From Cepaea nemoralis (taxonomy: Eukaryota > Mollusca > Gastropoda > Stylommatophora > Helicidae), in the NCBI GenBank assembly GCA_014155875.1, contig JACEFZ010011426.1, forward strand, positions 117,001 through 181,000: a stretch of 64,000 bases of DNA, written 5' to 3'. Shown one piece after another: positions 32,301 to 42,631 of the stretch. Position 1 is the stretch's first letter; every line of letters starts with the position of its first letter. The notes under the pieces were generated by a model, which saw only the letters and a list, made by a program, of their open reading frames with translations, was not told where the DNA came from and made no database searches. The translations under genes and the position numbers were made by a program.

Positions 32301-32310
32301 GAATTCTAAA

Positions 32311-32690
32311 ACAGAAAGTCCTGTGTCTGAGATCAACGGGGCAAATGAAATAAAGGAAGACCACACACCACAGAAAAGAGAATTCCAGCCAGAAATAAAT
32401 AATATGAGAAGGACATAGACGGATCTACATGAGATAGGTAAGGCCAAGTGGCCTTAGTGTGAGTTGGTTCAGTGGTGGTGCCCCGATGGGAAGAAGCAGT
32501 TGTTGAAAAAGCCACAGAGAGAAGGACCCATATAACTCATAACCGCGCCATTTGAGGGCAGTAACATTTCTCTGTCTTGCTCTAATCATCGCCTCCAATT
32601 GTAAATTGGACCAAGTCCATCTCATTTTCTCTATCACGGCAACAAGGTATTTAACAAAACTATCATTACGTTTCTTTTATTTTTCCCCAC
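32311..32690. other. Spacer, nothing recognised
   Basis: No recognisable gene. Part of 32,360-32,430 on the minus strand weakly resembles the dispersed repeat at 16,545. Confidence 0.35.
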
Positions 32691-32694
32691 TTCA

Positions 32695-32990
32695 TTTCTG
32701 GAGTCTACGAAATGTCAGGGATGATGTGTCATTTCTGGTGTCCATGATATGTCAGTGAGAAGGTGTCATTTCTGGAGACGGAGAAATATCCGCGAAAACG
32801 TGTCATTTCTAGTCCACGAAATGTCAGTGACTATGTTTCCACCTGTGTCTCTCGATCCGTCCCCTCTCTTCCTCATTCATTGGTTTTCCTCTCCATCTAT
32901 AACTCTCTCGCCTATATCTCTCCATCCGTCCCCTCTTTTCCTCATTCTTTGGTTTTCCTCTCCATCTATGTCTCTCCCGCCTATATAACC
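32695..32990. repeat. Two short degenerate tandem arrays
   Basis: About three ~40-bp units containing gtcatttctggagacgg or similar (32,695-32,835). Then two ~72-bp units containing atccgtcccctctcttcctc and ttggttttcctctccatcta (32,850-32,990). Confidence 0.7.
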
Positions 32991-33161
32991 CGCTCTCATT
33001 CTTTGTGTCCCCTTCTATCGATTTCTCTCAATTTATTGTTCCTTTCTATTTAAATTTCGCTTAATCTCTCTCATCTATGTCTCTTCTATCTACGCGTCTC
33101 TCGTTCTTTTGGTCTCTTTCTATCTATTTATCTCAAACTATAGTCTCCTCTTTTAATTTAT

Positions 33162-33162
<1 letters not shown>

Positions 33163-33230
<68 letters not shown>

Positions 33231-33240
33231 CCTCCCTCCC
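33163..33240. repeat. (CT)n microsatellite
   Basis: CT tract ending in ccctccctccctccc. Flanking 33,000-33,420 is generally CT-rich. Confidence 0.97.
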
Positions 33241-33420
33241 TCTCCCTCGTTAATAATAAACTATTATATCGCTATTTGTATAAAGGGTCCCTCTCTCTTT
33301 ATTTCTCTGAATCTCTCTCCCTAACTCTCATTTTAAAATCCCCCACCTCTATATTTCTTATAATACATTTTTCTCTCTCCTCTCTACTTTCCCTCTCCCT
33401 CCCTCCGATTAATCATGCAC

Positions 33421-33787
33421 TACTACGTAGATAGATGACTGCGAAAAATCTATCGGGTAAAAGCACAGATCTGTGTTACCTGCCCTCCCCACCCCCACCA
33501 CCAAATATTCCTACCACACTCCAAAGCCCCCTAAACACAAGTCTTTACGTTGTTACTGTTTAAGTACTCGTAGTATGCACATTGCTGACGGTGTCCAGAG
33601 ACAATACTTGCCCGTATAGGTCAGGGTTCACTACTAATTATAGTTACCCGTTAGGCTATTGCTGGTGTCACCGAGGGCACTTTTGAGAGACTGAGGCTTA
33701 AGGGTGGCCAGCCCCACAACAGTCGCCTAGCAGTGTGCAGGATGAGGTGTGTTTATAACTTCCATAGGCCACAGTCCTTCATTTTAC
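33421..33787. other. Spacer, nothing recognised
   Basis: No recognisable gene or repeat. Confidence 0.4.
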
Positions 33788-33999
33788 AATTATATATTAT
33801 ATATTATATTATATTATATTATATTATATTATATTATATTATATTATATTATATTAGGAGGAGGTGGTGAAGGAGAAAGAAGTAGAAGAAGAAAAAGGAG
33901 GAGGAGGAGAAGAAGAAGAAGAAGAAGAAGAAGAAGAAGAAGAAGAAGAAGAAGAAGAAGAAGAAGAAGAAGAAGAAGAAGAAGAAGAAGAAGAAGAAC
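33788..33999. repeat. (TATTA)n followed by (GAA)n
   Basis: A pentanucleotide tract to about 33,856 is followed by purine sequence and a GAA tract from about 33,908 to 33,998. The poly-Glu, poly-Arg and poly-Phe/Leu frames are artefacts. Confidence 0.97.
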
Positions 34000-34434
34000 G
34001 CCATTATTATAATGCGTGCTTTCATACAAAACAACACTTAACAACAACGCATTCGCCCACATCTTTAAAAGCACGCATGTTGATCACAGAGACAAAAGAA
34101 CGCATTTCAACAAGAAAACAAAATTACCACACAAAGACATTCCATCTATTCAACACCAACTGCAACTCGGCAGTTGAAGCCCGCCAATTGTCCACGGAAA
34201 TATCACAATCCAAACCGCAAACATTCGCGAGCAGATGCTTCCCGCTGCACCCTTTGTGCCACGCCGCGGGCTGTCCACAACAAACTGTAGGCTTACCGTT
34301 GATAAGTGAGTAACCAATCGTTACTGTCGGATTGAAACTAACATGAATGTTAAACAGACCATGAAAATAACATGAAGAAGTTACACGGAAGGAGGCAAGT
34401 TGGGGAACTCCTTGAGGCCAGTAACACAGTTCAT
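34000..34434. other. Spacer, nothing recognised
   Basis: No recognisable gene or repeat. Confidence 0.4.
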
Positions 34435-34516
34435 AAATAAACATAAATGTATTGTTTGGCGCTCACAGAAGTGGAAGAAAGCAGTAGAAACTAGAGGACA
34501 CATTAGACAACATATA
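34435..34516. mobile_element. Palindrome element copy 2, left part
   Basis: The run aaatgtattgtttggcgctc, acagaagtgg, tagaaactagaggacacatt matches the outer part of the 31.1-kb palindrome arm. It continues after the LINE-E insertion at 35,152. Confidence 0.7.
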
Positions 34517-35151
34517 ACATACGCCTGTGAGACATGGACACTTACTAAACAAGCTGACCAGCGCATAAACGCCGTTGAATATAAATGTTATAGACGAGTT
34601 CTAAGAATATCTTGGGTAAAGAAAAGAACAAATGCATCCATACTTCAAGAGTTGAATATTGAGGAGGGATGGCTATTAAAGACGATAAAACAAAGAAAAT
34701 TGAAGTATATTGGTCACTTGAAACGTCAAGAAAGTTTGGAGAGAACAATAATGGAAGGTCATATGCCTGGGAAGATAGGAAGAGGAAGGCCAAAGAGAAG
34801 ATGGGTGCAGGATGTGACGGATGATCTCCAGATGGGTGTATTGGACGCGGGACATCTTGCTTGTGATCGAGAAGTTTTCCGGAAGGTTGTTATGGGAGCG
34901 AGGTTCTGCAAAGGACATGCTACTGAATGAATGAATGAGTGCAATATTGGCTGATTGATTATCCATTAGCTGTATGCAGAGTACCCGGGAAGGTTAACCA
35001 GGTCAACAAATGCCCACAGAAGTCGGATGTGTCGGCCAAACGGCGCAAGAACTCAGCTCTGCTGTAAACAGGCACGTCGCAGTCACGTCCGAAAAAAAAT
35101 CCGGATGAACGCAGAAGAAGAAGAAGAAGAAGAAGAAGAAGAAGAAGAAGA
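34517..35151 (+). mobile_element. LINE-E, 5'-truncated insertion with TSD and (GAA)n tail
   Basis: A 635-bp insertion flanked by the 12-bp direct repeat agacaacatata (34,505-34,516 and 35,152-35,163). The open frame to 34,930 reads ACETWTLTKQADQRINAVEY, then RRVLRISWVKKRTNASILQE, then YIGHLKRQESLERTIMEGHM and GRGRPKRRWVQDVTDDLQMG. This is the ORF2 C-terminal domain downstream of RT. It is followed by ~180 bp of 3' UTR and a GAA-repeat tail (35,113-35,151). The frame is intact from the truncation point to its stop, and the perfect TSD also points to a fairly young insertion. Confidence 0.9.
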
Positions 35152-35395
35152 AGACAACATATAAGCTGAAAAGTGACTAGTTGGTCATACGTCGAAGTAC
35201 ACCTTTTCCTATAGTGAGATGCTATCATTTTATTTATTTATTTTTATTTTTGTTGTAATCGTCTCTAATCCCGACAGGTAACCGTAGCTTTCAATGTTCA
35301 TATTGTATTGTGTGTCCTCTAATCTCTACTTCCTTATACATCTATGACCGCCAATCAATACATGTCTGGTTATTTACGGATTTATTGCCTGACAT
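35152..35395. mobile_element. Palindrome element copy 2, right part
   Basis: This part contains gtgactagttggtcatacgt, cgaagtacaccttttcctat, cccgacaggtaaccgtagct and cctctaatctctacttcctt, in the order of the right half of the 31.3-kb palindrome. The outer end pairs with the left part (atgtattgattggcggtcat on the minus strand). It is shorter and more diverged than copy 1. Confidence 0.7.
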
Positions 35396-35447
35396 ATTTT
35401 GCTGTATCTCAGTCAGTACTGCAGAATTAACTATGCTATGAATATCT

Positions 35448-35565
35448 TGAATACATAACACACACTATATGGAATACATAACACACACTATATGGAATAC
35501 ATAACACACACTATATGGAATACATAACAGACACTATATGGAATACATAACACAAACTATTTCTG
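35448..35565. repeat. 23-bp minisatellite
   Basis: About five units with the core gaatacataacacacactat then atg. Confidence 0.9.
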
Positions 35566-35577
35566 ATTCTACTAGAG

Positions 35578-35982
35578 CAGTGGTTCTCAGCCTTTTTTGG
35601 CCAGTGCACCCCTTCACCATATTTTCAGAACGTCAGAACGCCCCCCGCCCCCTCCCTTTTCGTATTTCCTCCCTATAAATCCCCCCACCCCTACACAGTA
35701 TACGTAAAAATGGAAGCTAAATGTAATAACACATACTAGAACAAGTCTAGACGTCTACATAAAATGTGATTTGCGGGTTTACTTACGTTATAACATGAAT
35801 TTCAGAAGGGCAAGATGTACAGAATTGTAAAGTATGGAGGGGGAAAACAATATCAAGTAATCGGTTCTTGTATTAACGCGATCTTGAAATAATCTCTCCC
35901 CCCCCCCCCCCCCCCCCGAAACCATAAAATTCCCCCCTTGGGGATGGGGGGGGGGGGATTCCGCACCGGTTGAGAACCACTG
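35578..35982. mobile_element. hAT-type MITE copy 3 (405 bp), inverted
   Basis: Same family as copies 1 and 2 but in the opposite orientation. It starts cagtggttctcagccttttt and ends ccggttgagaaccactg. A perfect 8-bp TSD tactagag lies at 35,570-35,577 and 35,983-35,990. Long C and G runs near the right end. Confidence 0.93.
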
Positions 35983-35990
35983 TACTAGAG

Positions 35991-36388
35991 TGTACTTGCA
36001 CTTGTTGCCAACTCTTTCTGTTTACGCAGCGATGGTTTTCTATCGTGTATGGCTGAAGCTGTAAAATATTAAAGTAAACAAGAAAACCCAAAATGTGACT
36101 AGACAGCACAGTGGAACGAACAACTCACATAAATTGCCAATACGAAAAATAAAACAAAAAACAGACAGACACACACACACCACCACCACAATCAAAATAA
36201 ATAAATAAAACACAACACGAGATTGAATGTGATCCGATCAACGGAAAAACTAGGAATGAAACGTTACACATTTCTACTTTCCAGTAAGCTGGTCAAAACA
36301 AAAACTAGGAGTGGGAAATTGAAATTTGCAAAGTTTCATTCCTAGTTTTAGTGCCGATGCAATCACTTTCAAATCCCGAGTTAAGTAT
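35991..36388. other. Spacer with a 17-bp inverted repeat
   Basis: The motif aaaactaggaatgaaac (36,246-36,262) is repeated inverted at 36,333-36,349. No gene is recognised. Confidence 0.5.
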
Positions 36389-36440
36389 TCTCGCGCGCGC
36401 GCGCGCGCGTGTGTGTATGCGTGCGCGTGCATGCGTACGT
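36389..36440. repeat. (GC)n/(GT)n alternating purine-pyrimidine tract
   Basis: An alternating CG, TG and TATG-containing stretch, followed by GTT/GCT triplets to about 36,500. Confidence 0.9.
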
Positions 36441-36500
36441 GTGCGTGTTGTTGTTGCTGTTGTTGTCGTTGTTGCTGTTGTTTTGTTTTTGTTTTGTTTT

Positions 36501-37080
36501 TTTCGTTGATAAAAAGTTTGATCACAACGTGCGCCTGTATCTGTGTGTATTTTTCCGTCGAACTTTCTACTCATGTGGTTGTGTTTTATTCGGGCCTCAG
36601 TACCCGCTCAGCAGCCACTAACCCCCTATTTTCGATACCTTACCGAAGTGAAAGCACGTTTCTTATTATACTTCGTTTTGAACAAACACCACCTGCCAAA
36701 CTAACATACTGACGATGGCAGTTCTATTTTTGGTCCCCTTAAATACAGTTTGGTATTTTTAGAGAAATTACAGTAAATAGATGGGTATTTTTAGACACGC
36801 TACAGGACTTAACATGCGGCTGTGACATTTGTAAATGATTGTCGCTACAACATATAAATGGCGACCTATTAGGGCATCACCAAATCGTCTGCTATGCACA
36901 ATCCTATTAGAATGCATTATTTCTACTGTGTTAGTTAATGTCTCCGACCTTTTCAGCACAGAGTAAACAGCAGATGGACGGACCACAAGACGGATGGACG
37001 GCAAGCAGGCAGCCTCAATCAGTTCCGACAAGAAAGTAGTTAGCGAATTAATCTACTATAGCATTTTTTCCTCTTCTTCT
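36501..37080. other. Spacer, nothing recognised
   Basis: No recognisable gene or repeat. Confidence 0.4.
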
Positions 37081-37198
37081 CCTTCTTTTCTTTCATTTTC
37101 GCACTTCTTCCTCTTCTTCCCCTTCTTTTCTTTCATTTTCTTCTTCTTCTTCTTCTTCTTCTTCTTCTTCTTCTTCTTTCTTCTTCTTCTTCTTCTTC

Positions 37199-37241
<43 letters not shown>

Positions 37242-37260
37242 CGCGCGCGCGCGCGTGTGT
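37081..37260. repeat. (TTC)n, (GT)n and (GC)n compound microsatellite
   Basis: TTC/CTT repeats to 37,200, then GT repeats to about 37,239, then a short GC/GT alternating tract. The Phe- and Cys/Val-rich frames are artefacts. Confidence 0.97.
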
Positions 37261-37392
37261 GGTTGGTTGGTTGCTTATTTCTTTCTATTTTTCTTTCTTC
37301 ATGTCCTCACCTATATCACTCCGAATCCATTCCGTCTACCTATCTGCACACGTGCCTGTCTGTCTGTCTCTCTGTCTGTCTATCTATCTATC

Positions 37393-37522
37393 TCAAATCC
37401 ACTCGCCTACACAAATCCACTCGCCTACACAAATCCACTCGCCTACACAAATCCGCTCGCCTATACAAATCCACTCGCCTACACAAATCCACTCGCCTAC
37501 ACAAATCCACTCGCCTACACAC
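37393..37522. repeat. 18-bp minisatellite
   Basis: Seven units of aaatccactcgcctacac with few substitutions. It stays open in all three plus frames, giving short repetitive peptides. Confidence 0.95.
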
Positions 37523-37657
37523 AGGTGTAAAATTGCAGTACAAACACAAACGCCAATAAGAATAATTCGACTGCCCGATAGAACATATCCTTCCACATCA
37601 ATCAGTCAGAGAAGATGCGCGAAAACTAATACAATACACAAACCTTGTGGCAAGTGG

Positions 37658-37683
37658 TGGTGGGGGGGGGGGGGGGGGAAGAC

Positions 37684-37762
<79 letters not shown>
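37658..37762. repeat. Poly-G followed by (GA)n
   Basis: About 20 G residues followed by a GA tract (37,686-37,762). Confidence 0.97.
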
Positions 37763-37766
<4 letters not shown>

Positions 37767-37923
37767 ACTTCTGCCCATAAAATCACCCAGAGCAGAGTAT
37801 ATAAGAAGGGATGGTGGGCTGTAAACAAGATAAGAATGGGCAAAAACCACAGACGTATATCTTCGTAACAAAATATGTACATAATTACATAATCTGTTTG
37901 CCTAATATACTTATTATCATTAC

Positions 37924-38390
37924 TTAGTCAAGTCTTAGTCAGGTATAACTGAGCTACCTCTTGACAAAAGACGGTTGGGCGGCGATCACCAAACACGACA
38001 CGCCACATTGTGCTAACGGCTTCGCGCGGAGGGGAGCAATTGGGAGGGTACAAGCCTTACCCTAGTGTGAGGAAATGCAACATCAAGACTAAATTCCATA
38101 GCAGGGCAGATCAGGCCCTAAGCCTTGATCGGCAAATGGTTTAGGATGGAAGCTCCGACATGCAAACAGTTAGAGACCTGCTTTGCTGATCCGGCAGTTT
38201 CTGCAGCTTGTCTTGTTTCAGGTGTATTGGTGTTACCGTTTCTCTGGAGTAAACTAGGCAGGTTGAGAGAGGGATCATGCTGCATGGGCAACACATGGTC
38301 TCTGAATTCAGCCCAGGCTTTGTGATCTGGAGGGGTATAACTCCATTTTACAAACCATCGTCCATCAAGACGGTAAGGTGCCAGTCAATG
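37924..38390 (+). mobile_element. Short LINE-G derivative, copy 2, with TSD
   Basis: A 467-bp element flanked by the perfect 10-bp TSD ttatcattac (37,914-37,923 and 38,391-38,400). It starts ttagtcaagtcttagtcagg and ends aaggtgccagtcaatg. The interior (ggatcatgctgcatgggcaa, gtctctgaattcagcccagg) matches the 16.7, 48.6 and 63.2 kb copies. No open ORF2 part. The TSDs define both ends and show that the short form itself was mobilised. Confidence 0.85.
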
Positions 38391-38528
38391 TTATCATTAC
38401 CGAGCGCCATCTCCAGAATGTAGGTCGGCTACTATGAGCCTCCATTACCCTATGTCTGGTGTTTTCGTGGTTTACATATATAAATTTATTCTCATTCGTC
38501 TCTTGATGCTGTCCATCCACATGTAACC

Positions 38529-39443
38529 TTGGCTCACTCTGACAGGCTTTTCTTGTACGCTCTCCACCAGCCAGCACACGCTTACTCAGGAGATAATGTC
38601 TTTATTAGACAGAATAGACATTGGGTTGACAAAATTCTAGAAGACCTGGACTTTGCCGACGACATAGTGCTTTTGAGTTCAACACACCCGGATGCCCAAG
38701 AGAAAATAAACCACCTCCAAAATGTTTCAGGGCAAATTGGTCTCCAAATTAACACCACAAACACAAAGACTATTGATCTTACCAACAGTTCAGATGACAC
38801 CAAATTGAACAGCTACGTTCTTGAAAAAGTCAACAGCTTTACATACCTAGGAAGCAAAATGACATCTACAGGGGACTCAACACCAGAAATATCATCTAGA
38901 ATCGCACTGGCATCTAGTGCCTTCAATAAACTGTCAAACATCTGGAAGTCAAAGACACTCAGCAAACACACAAAACTTAAAATCTTCACCTCTTGTGTGA
39001 TTCCAGTGTTAACGTATGGATGTGAAAGTTGGAAATCAACGGTAGCTTTAGATAAAAAATTAGACAATTTTGAGAACAAGTGTCTTAGAAGACTTCTAAA
39101 CATCCACTGGACAGACTTCAGAACCAATTCGCAAATAAGACAAGAGACTAAGCAAGATACAGTATCCAATTTCATAAGAAGACGCCGTTGGAACTACATC
39201 GGCCATGTACTCAGAATGGACAAGTCAAGACTCCCCTACCAAGCCCTCATATGGTCACCAGTAGGGAAAAGAAAACGGGGAAGACCAAGAGAGACCCTAC
39301 GTAGAACCATCATTAGAGAAGGCTCATTCAATGGCCAAGTAAATATCCAAGATCTACAACAGGTAGCAGCGAACCGCCAGGCATGGAGAGACAGGACTTC
39401 TGCCCTATGCGCCGCCTTAGGCTCAAGAGGAAAGACTAACTAA
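38529..39443 (+). CDS. LINE-C ORF2 C-terminal part, open for 304 codons
   Basis: An uninterrupted frame from within the RT domain to a natural stop. The catalytic box is LEDLDFADDIVLLSS (residues ~38-52). Then follow SFTYLGSKMTSTGDSTPEIS, TSCVIPVLTYGCESWKS, KCLRRLLNIHWTDFRTNSQI, RRRWNYIGHVLRMDKSRLP and GKRKRGRPRETLRR, the usual order of the LINE ORF2 C-terminal region. The endonuclease and first RT motifs are missing, so it cannot act alone. The first ~35 residues do not look like RT and may be flank. The best preserved LINE-C piece here; a 3' scrap is at 17.7 kb. Clade not assigned. Confidence 0.85.
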   Translation: MAHSDRLFLYALHQPAHAYSGDNVFIRQNRHWVDKILEDLDFADDIVLLSSTHPDAQEKINHLQNVSGQIGLQINTTNTKTIDLTNSSDDTKLNSYVLEKVNSFTYLGSKMTSTGDSTPEISSRIALASSAFNKLSNIWKSKTLSKHTKLKIFTSCVIPVLTYGCESWKSTVALDKKLDNFENKCLRRLLNIHWTDFRTNSQIRQETKQDTVSNFIRRRRWNYIGHVLRMDKSRLPYQALIWSPVGKRKRGRPRETLRRTIIREGSFNGQVNIQDLQQVAANRQAWRDRTSALCAALGSRGKTN

Positions 39444-39600
39444 GACAGAAGCCTTTTAGTTGTCTGTCCTCAATTTTAAATGTCTCACCTAGATCTTAAT
39501 TATCTAACTTTAAACTTAAATGCATGACCTCAAACATAATTGTCTGGCCTCCATACCAACTGTCTGACGTGGTTCTGAACTGCCAGGCCTGCGCCTTTAG
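39444..39600. repeat. Degenerate ~24-bp tandem repeat
   Basis: Recurring tgtctgtcctcaattttaaa-like units (tgtctcacct, tgtctggcct, tgtctgacgt). It directly follows the LINE-C stop codon and may be its tail region. Confidence 0.5.
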
Positions 39601-40088
39601 ATTTCCAACTGCCGAGCGATTGTTAATGTCCGCTAATACGCACACGGGTCCTCCGAGTTTTTGGCCCTTGTTCGAGCCGGTTAGACGTCCGTTCCACTAC
39701 CCGAGAATCACAGGGGAAAAATATACCACCATGTTCCTTATATTGTGAAGATCCCAACAGTCTACATTTGGCAAGCAACACAAACTGAGCTAGTGTGTTT
39801 TTTTAAGCACTGAGGTAATAGAGTAAAGTGCACAATGTGCAGCACACGTGTGATCATATTACACGGGGCTGTAGCAGCAGCAACAACAACAGCTGTATTC
39901 TAGCAATTGTCAACGGCTGTTTCACAGAGCTGAAATGTCAATATATCTAGCTGATCATCAAACTAACTACTGGATCTCTAACCCTCTCGGATAAGTGTCA
40001 TAATGAGGAGGTACTTTGGGCATATTGCGCATGTCACAACAGAACCTTGATCGTCTACAGATGACCACATGGAATTGAGTGTTTGTCT
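39601..40088. other. Spacer, nothing recognised
   Basis: No recognisable gene or repeat. Confidence 0.4.
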
Positions 40089-40341
40089 CCGTGGCCAAGG
40101 TTTATGGGTGCGGTTCGTGATCTCGCTTATCCGCGTTCCAAACACAGCTGAGCGCGATTTGGCAGCAGACCGCGTTGCGCTGGGTTTTAACGAATTGGTA
40201 TGGGAGCCGGTCGTTCAGAAAGCAATAGCAAACTACTGAACGTAAACTTGCCAAGACATCAACAACAGCAGTAAAATGCTGGTGTTGACAGCGAGGTCCT
40301 GTAAAATGATTATGCCCCCCCCCCCCCCAAAAAAAAAAAAA
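40089..40341 (+). mobile_element. SINE-3, near full-length
   Basis: The head gtctccgtggccaaggttta and tatccgcgttccaaac is followed by gatttggcagcagaccgcgt, gagccggtcgttcagaaagc, and the body end tgctggtgttgacagcgagg. It ends in C and A runs. The B box is decayed (gcgttccaaac). No clear TSD is visible. Confidence 0.8.
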
Positions 40342-40354
40342 CACACACACACAA

Positions 40355-40475
40355 AAACTAGAGGTTGTTCACGTAGAATGGAGACTTTTAATACTCTAGA
40401 GATCGTTCACCTCGAATAGAGACTTTTAATACTCTAGAGATTGTTCACCTCGATTAGAGACGTTTAATACTCTGA
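40355..40475. repeat. 38-bp tandem repeat, three units
   Basis: Units of agagattgttcacctcgaat then agagacttttaatactct. Confidence 0.88.
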
Positions 40476-40490
40476 AGATTGTTGGCGTGG

Positions 40491-41110
40491 AATGGGGACA
40501 ATTTTAACAATAAACCGTAAAGAGGAGGGTCTGCTGATAAATGGGAAGGCACAAACGTCAAACGATCAGGGCAAGTGGAACGTTGTCCAATGAAAGTCCA
40601 GGAATATGAACATCTGATGACAAAATAGTAAACAACACGAACGTTTAACGACCCGAGGCAGCCGTCAGATCATCTGACGATAAAACGAGAAGTGGTCTGT
40701 GGTGGCTTCTTCACGCCCCTTCATGCGACTAGTTTGTGTATGTTCCGCGCCATTTTGTTCACCATAACATGCTCAAGATGTCTTGATATACCGACCATCA
40801 GGCTGACACTAAACACGCAACTAGACATCATATTTCACTAACCTTCGCTGCGCACCATAAAAAGACAAAACTTAAGATCCATAAATGACCAGGACAACGT
40901 TACTGATGAACTAGCATCATCACACACTTTGACTAGACTTCTACGTCACGTGCAACTTACCTGAAAGAAAACACAAGAGAAAACAAATTAGTCAACAATA
41001 ATCAAAGTCGTGTCACACAAGATCTGTAGCTAACGAAATGAAAATATTGTTGTAACACTGTAGACACCATAAGTTAGTTGCATGTCCACTATAGGACGTC
41101 CCAGTCAGCC
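40491..41110. other. Spacer, nothing recognised
   Basis: No recognisable gene or repeat. Confidence 0.4.
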
Positions 41111-41111
41111 C

Positions 41112-41290
41112 AAGCATGTGTTTAGCTGTTCGTGATTTCTTGGCAAGTTTACGTTGAGTAGTTTTCCATTGCTTTCTGTACGACCTATACTCATACCATT
41201 GTATGAAAACCAGAAAACCAACGCATGGCGCCCTGCTTCCAAATCTCCGGCAGCTGTATTTCGTAACCCTTTCGCCACAGAACTGGCGTA
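41112..41290 (-). mobile_element. SINE-3, 5' two thirds
   Basis: On the minus strand: ctgtggcgaaagggttacga, gagatttggaagcagggcgc, then agaaagcaatggaaaactac and cttgccaagaaatcacgaac. The 3' end and tail are missing. Confidence 0.75.
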
Positions 41291-41305
41291 AGCATTTAAA
41301 AAGGT

Positions 41306-41307
<2 letters not shown>

Positions 41308-41370
<63 letters not shown>
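41308..41370. repeat. (ATT)n microsatellite
   Basis: Trinucleotide tract of about 21 units. Confidence 0.98.
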
Positions 41371-41371
<1 letters not shown>

Positions 41372-41476
41372 CCCGTTGTCCTTGTTCCTCTTTCGAGAGG
41401 TATGCATGACTCCAAGTTATGCAACTCAAAAACCACTTAATCCGACTTCAACATGCATTTGTGTCAGATTTGCTGG

Positions 41477-41587
41477 CTCTAGACAAAGTGTCTCAAAGGT
41501 CACGGGCACTATCCTCTAGACAAAGTCCCTCAAAGGTCACGGGCACTATCCTCTAGACAAAGTCCCTCAAAGGTCACGGGCACTATC
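41477..41587. repeat. 37-bp tandem repeat, three units plus interrupted fourth
   Basis: Units of ctctagacaaagtccctcaa then aggtcacgggcactatc start at 41,477, 41,514, 41,551 and 41,588. MITE copy 4 inserted eight bases into the fourth unit, whose remainder continues after 42,063. Confidence 0.92.
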
Positions 41588-41595
41588 CTCTAGAC

Positions 41596-42062
41596 CAGTG
41601 ATTCTCAACCTTTTTTGGCCCGTGCCCCCCTTCCCCATATTTTCAGAACGTCATCCCCCCCCCCCCCCCTTTCGTATTTCCTACCTAAAATTTTGGCCCG
41701 TGCCCTCTTCACCATATTTTCAGAACGTCATTAGCCCCTTTCGTATTTCCTACCTAAAATCTCGCCCCTGCCGCTACATAGTATACGCAATAATGAAAGC
41801 TAAATTTAATAGCACATACTAAATAAAACAAGTCTAGACGTCCACATAAAACATGACTAGTGGGTCTACTTACTTTATAAAATGAATGTTAGAAAGGTAA
41901 GACGTACAGAACCGTACAGTATGAAAGGAAAAACAATATCAAGTAATCGGTTCTTGTATTAACACGATCTTGAAATAATCATAATTCCCCCCCCCCCCCC
42001 CTTGGAAACCCTAAAATTCCCCCGTGGGGGAGGGGGCATTCCCCACCGGTTGAGAACCACTG
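41596..42062. mobile_element. hAT-type MITE copy 4 (467 bp), inverted
   Basis: It starts cagtgattctcaacctttttt-like sequence (one mismatch in the terminal repeat) and ends ccaccggttgagaaccactg. A perfect 8-bp TSD ctctagac lies at 41,588-41,595 and 42,063-42,070. It has an internal tandem duplication of the left subterminal region (aaaattttggcccgtgccct). Confidence 0.93.
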
Positions 42063-42137
42063 CTCTAGACAAAGTCCCTCCAAGGTCACGGTCAACTTGC
42101 ACACTGAATCATCTATCATCACCTTATGGAGAATTCT

Positions 42138-42477
42138 GCTTGCTTGCTTGCTTGCTTGTGTTCGTTGGCTTGAGCTCCAACGTGAAGTCCTGTATGTCGG
42201 ATGAAGGCATCCTGTTGTCCAACATCAGTGTGATGTCATACAGGACCTGACATGTGCGTGAGTATCCGTTGTCCCATGTCTGGCTTATTGGTGTGCAGAC
42301 TGGTGGTTCCTCGCCGTGCAGGCAGACACTCTCCGACTTCGGAGGAATAAGCGATCCTACTGACTTTAGCCAGGAACCCGAAGGGACCTGTTGCCCAGGA
42401 CGCTCGACGAGGACGCGTCAATAGGTCTTGGCCAGTATATAACCTGGCCCTGGTGCCTTGGAAACACCTCTGCGTCC
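42138..42477 (-). mobile_element. Element X, 340-bp short retroelement with TSD
   Basis: Flanked by the perfect 13-bp direct repeat tatggagaattct (42,125-42,137 and 42,478-42,490). Read on the minus strand it starts ggacgcagaggtgtttccaa and ends in a CAAG repeat tail. A second copy on the plus strand at 50,525-50,846 has the same start and the same tail. The shared 5' boundary suggests full-length units. I see no convincing tRNA A/B boxes, so it is not an ordinary tRNA SINE. Family unknown. Confidence 0.9.
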
Positions 42478-42557
42478 TATGGAGAATTCTAATCCGGGTC
42501 TGCCGAATCTATCCCAGGATAGAGCTTGGCATGTTTATAAGAAGCATTGGTTTATTA

Positions 42558-42602
42558 TATAACACGTCCCCTGATCTCTTGGGTAGTGAGATCGGAAACC
42601 TA
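42558..42602 (+). mobile_element. SINE-1 body fragment
   Basis: The run acacgtcccctgatctcttg then ggtagtgagatcgga matches SINE-1 at 12,308-12,345. Only about 45 bp are preserved. Confidence 0.5.
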
Positions 42603-42631
42603 AATTTTTTGGATAAGGACGAAAATATCAC

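Noticed and set aside
33749..34313. Poly-Arg, poly-Glu and poly-Phe/Leu frames
   Set aside because: Translations of the GAA tract.
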